From: Sphaerisporangium sp040649355
GTDB taxonomy: Bacteria; Actinomycetota; Actinomycetes; Streptosporangiales; Streptosporangiaceae
Assembly (NCBI RefSeq): GCF_043197795.1
Contig: NZ_JBICTU010000008.1
Coordinates: 1 to 64,000 of the forward strand
Reading direction: 5' to 3'
Length of the DNA stretch: 64,000 nt
In this document: in pieces, positions 17,673-26,100 of the stretch
How the letters are laid out: the number at the start of each line of letters is the position of its first letter
How positions within the stretch are numbered: position 1 is the stretch's first letter
Program-made: the position numbers and the translations under genes
The notes under the pieces: model-generated
What the model was told of the DNA's origin: nothing
The model's input: the letters and a program-made list of their open reading frames with translations, nothing else
Databases searched by the model: none

Positions 17673-19415
17673 TCACGGCGTGCCCGGCCACGGTGGCGTG
17701 AGGTCGCCGAGCACGTCCTCGTAGTCCGTCAGCCAGGAACCGAAAAGCACCAGACCCCGCAGCCAGAAACGCGAGTTCCACGAGCCGAAGGCGGTCAGCG
17801 CGTCCGGCCCGCCGGCGATCACGTCGAGCATCCCCTCCGACATGAGCCCCCGGACGGTCGCGGCCTTCAGCAGCATCCGGTGGTTCCACTCGCGGGCGGC
17901 CGGGCCGCTGGACCGCAGCGGCACCCGGCGGTGCGGCAGCGCGCCGTTGGTGGAAGGAAGGGCCGCCACGCGCGGGTTCGCCGCGCGGAGGATCTCGCGG
18001 TAGAACTTCCCGCCCTCCTTCCGTTCCACGGGTACCGACAGCGTGGCGTCGAAGAAGTCCGGATACAGGAAGGGGAAGACCGGGGTGGCCTCGGGGCCGA
18101 CGAGGTTCACGGGGGAGCGGGCGATCCCCCGGGCCGTACGGGTGTGGAGCACGCTCAGCGGGAGCTCCGACCTGTGGCCGCGCAGCATCGAGGTCGCCTG
18201 GGAGAACGCCGCGCCGACCCGGTCGTCCACGAAGGCGAGCGCGGGCTCCGACAGCATCGGCAGGTGCGGCTCTCCGGTCGCGAGGGCGGCGAGCAGGGCG
18301 GCCTGCCTGTCGGCGGAGGATCCGGCGCCCACCGCGTCCGCGGTGATCAGGAAGTTCTTCATCAGCGGCCCGCCCGCCAGGCCGTCCACGACCGCACGCC
18401 CCGCCTGGTGCACCTCCCTGGCGAAGGGGGAGTACCAGGCGTGGTGGCTGGTCAGGTACTCCAGCCTGCGCGCCGCCCACCGCGCCTCGCCGGGGTAGGC
18501 GGAGGGGTCCTGCGGGACGATCCGGTGGGAGATGCCCAGCTCGCGGGTGATGTAGCGGGCGAAGTCGATGTCGTTGTCCAGGCCGTCGTCCGGGCTGGTC
18601 GTCCACGACTCGACGTCCATCTTGCGGGCCGTCGCCACCGAGGCCAGCAGCCGCGAGTCGTACCCGCCGCTCACCGGCACCAGCAGCGGCCGGTCGTCGA
18701 AGGGCTTGAGCGCCTCGTGCAGCAGCGCGACGATGTCCCCGGCCGTGACGCCCCGGTCGAACGGCTCTTCCCGCACCCACCGGGGGGTCCGCTTCTCCAC
18801 GGTGATCCTGCGGGCCGAGCGCGACCAGATCAGGGCGGTCGAACCGGGCAGCCGCCTGACCTCCCGGTAGGGCGTGTCCTCCAGCAGCGGGTAGGTCAGC
18901 TTGAGGATGGCCGCCCAGGCGTCCCAGTTGACCTCGTACGGCCTGCGGGCGAGCGCCAGCAGCGGCTCGATGTTGCCCGCGAAGTAGATCGCGTCGCCGT
19001 CGGACAGGTAGTAGACGTCGATCAGCCCGAACGCGCCCGTGTGCAGGGTGACGGCACCGGGTTCGTCGATCAGCCCGGGGGTCTCCCACGTCTCGCCCGC
19101 CGCCCACCAGGACATCGCTTCCGCCGGCCGCCGCTCCGCCCAGGCGAAGCGCCTGCCGCCGCCGTCCGCGGCGAAGCGCCTGTCGCCGCCGTCCGGAGCG
19201 GGGCGATCGCCGCCGCCGTCCGGGGGGAGGCGCCTGTCGTCGCCGTAAGGGGCGAGGGGCGAGGAGCTCAGCAGCGCCGCGTCCGGCGCACGGTGGACCT
19301 CGCGCACCTCGGGGCCCGCCTCACGGAGCAGTTCCAGCCTGGCCGGGTCGTAGGCCCCGATCGCACCGCAGACGTACGGCCGCGCCGCGTACTCCGGCCA
19401 CTTGCCCTTGCGCAC
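17673..19415 (-). CDS. Asparagine-synthase-like protein (PP-loop ATPase domain)
   Basis: 580 residues from GTG 19415 with a strong GAGGGGGGAG ribosome binding site. The N-terminal third resembles a class II glutamine amidotransferase domain (YVCGAIGAYDP; later GLIDVYYLSDGDAIYFAGN), but its cysteine is at about residue 15 rather than at the processed N-terminus. The valine before it is GTC and cannot be a start, so glutaminase activity is doubtful. Residues 55-90 are a repetitive Gly/Asp/Arg stretch. The C-terminal synthetase domain carries the pyrophosphate-binding loop LLVPVSGGYDSRLLASV. Relatives make amide or peptide-like bonds on antibiotics, lasso peptides or surface glycans. It is divergent from a glycosyltransferase gene. 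Confidence 0.82.
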   Translation of the reverse strand: MRKGKWPEYAARPYVCGAIGAYDPARLELLREAGPEVREVHRAPDAALLSSSPLAPYGDDRRLPPDGGGDRPAPDGGDRRFAADGGGRRFAWAERRPAEAMSWWAAGETWETPGLIDEPGAVTLHTGAFGLIDVYYLSDGDAIYFAGNIEPLLALARRPYEVNWDAWAAILKLTYPLLEDTPYREVRRLPGSTALIWSRSARRITVEKRTPRWVREEPFDRGVTAGDIVALLHEALKPFDDRPLLVPVSGGYDSRLLASVATARKMDVESWTTSPDDGLDNDIDFARYITRELGISHRIVPQDPSAYPGEARWAARRLEYLTSHHAWYSPFAREVHQAGRAVVDGLAGGPLMKNFLITADAVGAGSSADRQAALLAALATGEPHLPMLSEPALAFVDDRVGAAFSQATSMLRGHRSELPLSVLHTRTARGIARSPVNLVGPEATPVFPFLYPDFFDATLSVPVERKEGGKFYREILRAANPRVAALPSTNGALPHRRVPLRSSGPAAREWNHRMLLKAATVRGLMSEGMLDVIAGGPDALTAFGSWNSRFWLRGLVLFGSWLTDYEDVLGDLTPPWPGTP

Positions 19416-19528
19416 TGGATCTCCCCCCTCAGCGAGTACCTGCCGAGTGTACGGACTTGTCGGGGTTCGAGATGGTCGGCCCAGATCTGCGATTATTCTT
19501 GCTCGACGTCTGGGGACACGGTGATGGC

Positions 19529-21520
19529 ATGAGTGAAGAGTTGGAGAGCGCCCGGTCGGCTCTCGAAGCGGCCGTGGCGGCGGCTTCCGGCGCCGCCGAG
19601 CTCACCCGCCTGCTGGCCGACTACCAGGAACGGCTCGCGCGGGCCGCCGTGTCGGAGGCCGAGGCCGTGACGCGCATGCGGGAGGCCGAGGCCCGGCTGA
19701 AGGCCGCCGAGCGGCAGGCGGCGCAGTTGGCGAAGAGCCTCGCCGAGCAGCGCTACCAGACAGAGGTGGCCCAGTGGCGCCTGGAATCCGTGCAGGCCAG
19801 CCGGTGGTCCAAGCTGGGCGACGCCATCCACACCAAGAAGCCCGGCGAGGTCGCCCGCACCCTCCGCACCCCTGTCAGCAAGCGCCCGGCGCCGAGGCGG
19901 TCCGACTTCTCGCCGGTCCCGCCGCCCGTCGAGGTCCCGCCCGTCGCTCCGGTCGTCCCCGAGACGGCGGGGCCGGTGGTGTCCACGGCCATGGCCGAGG
20001 GCTTCGTGGTGCCCAAGGGACCCCTCGCGCGGCCGTACCTCACCGTGGCCGCCATCGTGGACCGGCAGTCCGAGGCCCTGTTCCGCTACGAGTGGCGCCA
20101 GGTCACCAACTTCGGGCCCGACAACTGGCGGGCCATGCTGGACGAGCACCGGCCCCACCTGCTGTTCGTCGAGTCCGTACGGCCGGGGCCCCGGCAGGGC
20201 AACGGCGGGCGGTGGCTGGAGGAGCTCGCCGGACGGTCCCGGGGCCTGCGCGACCTGGTCGAGGAGTGCGGCCGCAGGGGCATCCGGACGATGTTCTGGC
20301 ACTCCGGCGGCCCGATCTCGACCAGCGTGCCCGTGGCCTCGCTCTTCGACCACGTGCTGGCGACCTCGGAGGCCAGGGCGCGCGAGTGGCGGGCCGCGCT
20401 GCGCCACGACCGCGTCGGGATCCTCTCCCACGCCGTGCAACCCCGCGTCCACAACCTCATCCCCGCGGCCACCGCACGGGCCGGCGTCGGGCTGCTCGGC
20501 ACCGCCGTCCTGGGCTACCCGCCGCCGGACACCGGATGGCGACCGCTGATCACCGACAAGGCGACCTATGACGACCTGCTGACCGCGTACCGCTCGGTCT
20601 CGATGGTGCTCGCCGGCCCGGACGCCGACGCGCGGACCGTGGAGGAGCTGTACGCCTGCGGCACCCCGATCATGCAGCTCGCCGCCCCGGTCGCCGGGGA
20701 CGAGGCCTCGCTGCGGCGGGCCGTGGACTCGATCGGCGAGTACCTGGCGGCCGACTTCGAGTGCGCGTCGGAAGCCCACGTGGCCTGGCGTGCCACGGTC
20801 CCGGTCACCCCGCTGCTCGACCCGCTGCTCGACACCGCCGGGCTGCCCTCCGTACGGAACTCCGCCACGGTCACGGCCGTCACGGCGGTCACGAACGCCA
20901 CGGAGCTCGACCACCTGCTCGCCCAGCTCCGGCGGCAGGCCCATGCCCCCGGCCAGCTCGTGATCGTGGCCGAAGGCCTGGACGCCGCCGTAGTCGAGAA
21001 GGCCGCGCGAGCGGTGTACGGCGGTGAGGTGGTGGTACGTGACACGGGCTCGCCGGTGACCCGGGGCGCCGCGCTCGACCGGGCGCTCCGGCTGGCCGAC
21101 GGAGACCTCGTCGCCGTCCTCGACCCCCGCGACCTGTACGGCGAGCACCACCTGGCCGACCTGGCGCGGTACTTCTCGGCGGTGGAGGCCGAGATCCTCG
21201 GCAAGGCCTCGTTCTACGCGCACATCCCGGCCACGGGGGCGACGCTGCTGCGCCGGCCCGGCGCCGAGCACCGCTTCCTGCCCGAGCTCGCCGGCGGAAC
21301 GCTGCTGGGCCGCCGCCAGACTCTGGTCGATCTGGGCATCGCCGATGTTTCGGAAGAATGGGACGACGTGCTGATGCGCCAGTGCCGCACTGACGGCATC
21401 CGCGTCTACTCGGCCGACCGCTATTCGTATGTGTGCGTCCGAGGCGCCGCCGAGAGCAGGCTCCTGGCCTCCTCCACCCTCACCGGCTATCTCCCCGCCG
21501 AACCCCTTGCCATGATCTGA
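19529..21520 (+). CDS. Glycosyltransferase-like protein with N-terminal coiled coil, CgeB-like
   Basis: 663 residues from ATG 19529; an earlier TTG at 19457 has no better support. Residues 1-110 form an alanine/glutamate-rich coiled coil (EAVTRMREAEARLKAAERQA). A Pro/Val-rich linker follows (PVPPPVEVPPVAPVVPETAG). The middle part reads as a GT-B glycosyltransferase of the CgeB/YkvP type: HLLFVESVRPG, IRTMFWHSGGPIS, LFDHVLATSEARAREW and VEELYACGTPIMQLAAP. The C-terminal 200 residues have a GT2-like pattern (LADGDLVAVLDPRDLYGEHH). It is divergent from the asparagine-synthase-like gene with a spacer of only 113 bases, so joint control is likely. Confidence 0.75.
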   Translation: MSEELESARSALEAAVAAASGAAELTRLLADYQERLARAAVSEAEAVTRMREAEARLKAAERQAAQLAKSLAEQRYQTEVAQWRLESVQASRWSKLGDAIHTKKPGEVARTLRTPVSKRPAPRRSDFSPVPPPVEVPPVAPVVPETAGPVVSTAMAEGFVVPKGPLARPYLTVAAIVDRQSEALFRYEWRQVTNFGPDNWRAMLDEHRPHLLFVESVRPGPRQGNGGRWLEELAGRSRGLRDLVEECGRRGIRTMFWHSGGPISTSVPVASLFDHVLATSEARAREWRAALRHDRVGILSHAVQPRVHNLIPAATARAGVGLLGTAVLGYPPPDTGWRPLITDKATYDDLLTAYRSVSMVLAGPDADARTVEELYACGTPIMQLAAPVAGDEASLRRAVDSIGEYLAADFECASEAHVAWRATVPVTPLLDPLLDTAGLPSVRNSATVTAVTAVTNATELDHLLAQLRRQAHAPGQLVIVAEGLDAAVVEKAARAVYGGEVVVRDTGSPVTRGAALDRALRLADGDLVAVLDPRDLYGEHHLADLARYFSAVEAEILGKASFYAHIPATGATLLRRPGAEHRFLPELAGGTLLGRRQTLVDLGIADVSEEWDDVLMRQCRTDGIRVYSADRYSYVCVRGAAESRLLASSTLTGYLPAEPLAMI

Positions 21521-21750
21521 TTCTCCCGTGCTCGGCGTGAGCCCCTCATGCGCCGATTCTTCTATGTCGGTCCGTACGGAAAAACCTGCTGTTTCAGGAT
21601 CGTTTCGTGTATTTCCAGAAACGGCCCCCGGCTCAGGACTTCCGCATGTCGGACGACGATGGCCTGGCGAGTGATCAGTAAGGTCGGAAGGTGTGACGCG
21701 GCATCGGTAATGCGTCTGGACTGGGCAATACCGAAAGAAGGGGGAGTTCG

Positions 21751-22959
21751 ATGCTGGACTCCGGTCGCCCTCGCGTCGTGCCGAGGAAAATCGTCCGTTC
21801 CACGCTGGCGGGAGCTCTCACGGTATTGGTCGCGATGGGCGCGGTGACGGCGAGCCCTCGTACGGCGAGTGCGGCGGCCACGCCGCCGGTCGCGCTGGGT
21901 ACGGCCGCGAACTTCGCGGTACTGGCCCAGACGGCCGTGACGAACAGCGGCGCGAGCGTCGTCACCGGAGATCTGGGGCTCACCGCGAGCGCGGCGGTGA
22001 CGGGCTTCCCGCCCGGCGTCGTGGTCGGAACCATCCATACCGCCGACGCAACGGCTGTGCAGGCCGGGATCGACCTGGGCGTCGCCTACGACGACGCCGC
22101 CTCCCGCACTCCCGACGCCACCATCCCGACGGAACTCGGCGGAACCACTCTGACGCCCGGCGTCTACAACTCCGCCTCGGGCACCTTCCAGATCACCGGA
22201 AACCTGACGCTGGACGGCCAGGGCGACCCGAACGCGGTCTTCATCTTCCAGGCAGCCTCCACGCTCATCACCGCAGCCGCCAGCACGGTCACCCTCATCG
22301 GCGGCGCGCAGGCGTGCAACGTCTTCTGGCAGGTCGGAAGCTCGGCCACCCTTGGAGTCGGCAGCGCTCTCGCCGGCGACATCCTCGCCCAGACCTCGAT
22401 CACGGTCACGAGCGGCGCGACCGTGAACGGCCGGGCTCTGGCCCGCGACGCGGTCGTCACCCTGGACACGAACACCGTCACCCTGGCCGTCTGCCAGGCC
22501 CCTCCCGACAGGTCCACCACGACCACGCTGAACTCGACGTGCGCCATAAACCAGAACAGTCCGATCACCTTCGTCGCGACGGTCACGTCTTCCGGTTCGA
22601 CCATCCCGACGGGCTCGGTCGAATTCTTCAGCGACGGAGTGAGCATCGGCACGGCCCCGGTGGACGCGACCGGCCACGCCACGCTGACCGTCGCGAACCT
22701 CGCCGAGGGCACGCACCAGATCGTCGCCACTTACTCCGGCTCGGCCGACCTGGATCCCAGCACCTCACCGGTGTTCGTCCAGGGCGTGGACTCCCAGGGT
22801 TTCTGCCTGATACAGCCCTGCGGGTGCCAGACATGCACGTCGCCGGCAACGGGCCTGTCCACCAAAGCGAGCAGCCGGCCGGCGCCTCGTACGGGCCTCT
22901 CTTCCGGCCGGCCCTTCCTCGGACAGGGCGGCGCTACTCGGAGTACGGGCAGCCTTTAG
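21751..22959 (+). CDS. Secreted ice-binding-like (DUF3494) protein with Ig-like domain
   Basis: 402 residues from ATG 21751, with AAAGAAGGGGGA upstream. A signal peptide (LAGALTVLVAMGAVTASPRT-ASAA) is followed by a DUF3494 beta-helix at about 45-245: LGTAANFAVLAQTAVTNSG, VVTGDLGL, LTPGVYN, LTLDGQGDPNAVFIFQ, NVFWQVGSSATLGVGS. A bacterial Ig-like Big_3_5-type domain follows at 255-345 (GSVEFFSDGVSIGTAPVD, YSGSADLDPSTSP). The tail is short and cysteine-rich. The fold is known from ice-binding proteins, but many mesophiles carry it as an adhesin, which fits the neighbouring collagen-like gene. No sortase signal or membrane anchor is visible. Confidence 0.88.
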   Translation: MLDSGRPRVVPRKIVRSTLAGALTVLVAMGAVTASPRTASAAATPPVALGTAANFAVLAQTAVTNSGASVVTGDLGLTASAAVTGFPPGVVVGTIHTADATAVQAGIDLGVAYDDAASRTPDATIPTELGGTTLTPGVYNSASGTFQITGNLTLDGQGDPNAVFIFQAASTLITAAASTVTLIGGAQACNVFWQVGSSATLGVGSALAGDILAQTSITVTSGATVNGRALARDAVVTLDTNTVTLAVCQAPPDRSTTTTLNSTCAINQNSPITFVATVTSSGSTIPTGSVEFFSDGVSIGTAPVDATGHATLTVANLAEGTHQIVATYSGSADLDPSTSPVFVQGVDSQGFCLIQPCGCQTCTSPATGLSTKASSRPAPRTGLSSGRPFLGQGGATRSTGSL

Positions 22960-22980
22960 GCCGAGAACTCTCTGTGGCAC

Positions 22981-23034
22981 CTATCGAGGAATGCGGCATA
23001 AACCCGTTTATGTGCGATAGAATATCGGCTTTTT
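22981..23034 (+). terminator. AT-rich hairpins with T-run after the DUF3494 gene
   Basis: CATAAA/TTTATG (22997-23012) nests inside CTATCG/CGATAG (22981-23020). The alternative hairpin CGATA-GAA-TATCG (23015-23027) is followed by GCTTTTT, which resembles a classical intrinsic terminator. The two structures overlap and exclude each other. Confidence 0.55.
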
Positions 23035-23046
23035 CCGTCTTCATGG

Positions 23047-23059
23047 TGTTAATTTAACA
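23047..23059. promoter_or_regulatory. AT-rich palindrome upstream of the collagen-like gene
   Basis: TGTTAA-T-TTAACA is a perfect 13-base palindrome about 110 bases before the collagen-like start. It stands out in GC-rich DNA and may be a regulator site. No regulator can be assigned. Confidence 0.35.
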
Positions 23060-23168
23060 TCCGGGCATCGGGCGGGCGCATTCCAAAGGATCTATCGGGT
23101 ATCTCGCTGTGGCCATCGCTGAAGCGTCACAGAGGCCGCCCTCGCGGCCCCAATAGACACGGAATGAA

Positions 23169-26100
23169 ATGAATTCGAGTGGTAACAGGCATATTCTGAT
23201 CGCGCAGTCCGGCAGGCGCGCCCAGACGTGGGGTGTCGTCGCCGCCATGGTCGGGTCCTTCCTCGCGGCATCGTGTCGGGAGTACACCCTCACGGAGAAG
23301 CCGGGAACCATTCGACTCAATTCAGATGCCAAATACGACGAGACGGTTCCCTACCGCCATTCCGGCGCGACCTCCCAAAAGCCGCACCTCCATGTGAAGC
23401 CCCACTGCCGGAAGACCTGCTGTAAACGATGCAAGGGCAAAAAGGCCCACTGCGCATGCCCCCGCGGCCCCCGCCTCCCTACAGCCAAGAAGAGCCCGAA
23501 GAGCCCGAAGAGCCCAAAGGGAACAAAAACCGCGAAAGGTCCGATCGGTCCGAAAGGTCCGATCGGACCAGAAGGCCCCGTTGGCCTCGAAGGCCCTCTG
23601 GGACCCGAAGGCCCTAAAGGACCCATCGGACCCGAAGGACCCATCGGACCCGAAGGACCCATCGGACCCGAAGGACCCATCGGACCCGAAGGACCCATCG
23701 GACCCGAAGGACCTACGGGACAACAAGGATCGATCGGACCAGAAGGACCCGCAGGCCTGCCGGGACCACTAGGTCCACAAGGGGTGGCGGGCCCACTAGG
23801 TCCACAAGGCGTGGCAGGGCCGGCGGGGCCGGCAGGCGCGGCGGGCCCGATAGGCGCGACAGGCCCGGCAGGACCCGTAGGGCCAGAAGGCCCGGCAGGT
23901 ACGACTGGACCTGCGGGCCCGCCAGGACCAGAGGGTGTCCCCGGACCGACAGGTGCGACAGGTGCAGCAGGCCCGGCAGGCCCAGCAGGCCTGGCAGGCC
24001 CGGCAGGGCCGGCAGGGCCGGCAGGGCCGGCAGGGCCGGCAGGGCCGGCAGGGCCGGCAGGGCCGGCAGGGCCGGCAGGGCCGGCAGGGCCAGTGGGTGC
24101 AGCGGGTCCGGTGGGTCCCGTTGGACCGATCGGTCCTGCAGGTGTTCAGGGTGAGACCGGCCCTGCGGGACCCGAAGGCGCCACCGGACCTGCGGGTCCC
24201 ACAGGTGCGACCGGGGCAACGGGAGCCGCAGGTCCTGCAGGTCAGACGGGTGCCACAGGTGCGCAGGGTCCCCCAGGTCCGGTTGGTCCGGCTGGGCCGC
24301 AGGGTGTGGTCGGGCCAGCAGGGCCTCAGGGTGTGGCAGGGCCTGCGGGTCCGGTGGGTGCGGCGGGGCCGATGGGTGCCACAGGTGCCGAGGGTCCTGT
24401 GGGTCCGATTGGTCCCGCAGGGCCGCAGGGTGAGATTGGTCCTGCGGGCCCGGTCGGCGCAACAGGCGCGACGGGTCCGGTTGGTCCGGCTGGGCCTCAG
24501 GGTGTGGTCGGTCCGGCTGGGCCTCAGGGTGTGGCGGGGACTGCTGGGCCTCAGGGTGAGATTGGTCCTGTGGGTCCGGTCGGTGCGACAGGTGCGACGG
24601 GTCCTATTGGTCCTGCGGGTCCGGTTGGTCCGGCTGGGCCGCAGGGTGTAGTCGGTCCAGCAGGGCTTCAAGGTGTGGCGGGGCCTGCGGGTCCGCAGGG
24701 TGCGATTGGTCCTGCGGGCCCAGTCGGCGCAACAGGCGCAACAGGCGCGACGGGTCCCATTGGGCCTGCGGGACCGATGGGCGCGTCGGGTGCGACGGGT
24801 CCAGTTGGTCCGGCTGGGCCGCAGGGTGTGGTCGGGCCAGCAGGGCCGCAGGGTGTGGTCGGGCCAGCAGGGCCGCAGGGTGCGGCAGGCCCTGCGGGTC
24901 CGGTGGGCGAGACAGGTGCGACGGGTCCGATTGGTCCTGCGGGTGCGCTTGGTCCGGCTGGGCCGCAGGGTGAGATTGGTCCTGCGGGCCCGGTCGGCGC
25001 AACAGGCGCAACAGGCGCAACAGGTGCGACGGGTCCCAGTGGTCCTGCGGGACCGGTGGGCGCGTCGGGTGCGACGGGTCCGATCGGTCCTGTGGGTCCG
25101 CTTGGTCCTGCTGGGCCGCAGGGTGAGATTGGTCCTGCGGGTTCGGTGGGCGCGACAGGCGCGACAGGTGCGACGGGTCCGATTGGTCCTGCGGGTCCGG
25201 TTGGTCCGGTTGGGCCGCAGGGTGTGGTCGGGCCAGCAGGGCCTCAGGGTGTGGCAGGCCCTGCGGGTCCAGTGGGCGAGACAGGTGCAACGGGTCCGGC
25301 CGGTCCTCCGGGTGCGCTTGGTCCGGCTGGGCCGCAGGGTGTAGTCGGTCCGGCCGGGCCTCAGGGTGTGGCGGGGTCTGCGGGTCCGCAGGGTGAGATT
25401 GGTCCTGCGGGTCCGGTCGGCGCGACAGGTGCGACAGGCGCGACGGGTCCGGTTGGTCCGGCCGGGCCTCAGGGTGTGGCAGGGCCTGCGGGTCCGGTGG
25501 GTGCGGCGGGGCCTGCGGGTGCCACAGGTGCCGAGGGTCCCGCAGGGCCGGTGGGTCCTGCGGGTGCTCAGGGTGAGACCGGCGATCCGGGCCCCGTGGG
25601 TGCAACAGGTGCGACGGGCCCTGTTGGTCCCGCGGGGCCGCAGGGTGAGACTGGTCCTGCGGGGCCGGTCGGCGCGACAGGTGCCACCGGCCCTGCGGGG
25701 CCGGTTGGTCCTGCCGGGCAGCAGGGTGTGGTCGGTCCGCCTGGGCCGCAGGGTGTGGTCGGGCCAGCAGGGCCTCAGGGTGTGGCAGGGCCTGCGGGTC
25801 CGGTGGGCGCGACGGGTGCAACAGGTGCAACAGGTCCTGAGGGTCCAGTAGGCGCAACGGGTGCAACAGGTGCAACAGGTGCAACAGGTCCTGAGGGTCC
25901 AGTAGGCGCAACGGGCGAAACGGGGCCGCAGGGCCCGATAGGGGCTGCGGGTCCTCCTGGTCCGACAGGTCTCACTGGTGCGACAGGAGCGGTGGGCCCG
26001 GTGGGTCCTATTGGGCCAGCTGGTCCGACGGGTCCGATCGGTCCGACGGGTCCGACGGGGGCAACCGGTGCGACAGGGGAGTTGGGGCCGGAGGGTCCTG

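Noticed and set aside
19457..19528. Upstream extension of the CgeB-like protein from TTG 19457.
   Set aside because: It overlaps the likely divergent promoter region, has no ribosome binding site, and the sequence (LDVWGHGDG) does not look like part of the coiled-coil domain.
24604..25911. A 1.3-kb open frame on the minus strand inside the collagen-like gene (and similar ones on the plus strand in other frames).
   Set aside because: Gly-X-Y codons (GGN-CCN-GCN) lack stop codons on the opposite strand and in shifted frames, so these frames are by-products of the repeat. Their proteins are Arg/Pro/Leu low-complexity and have no start context.
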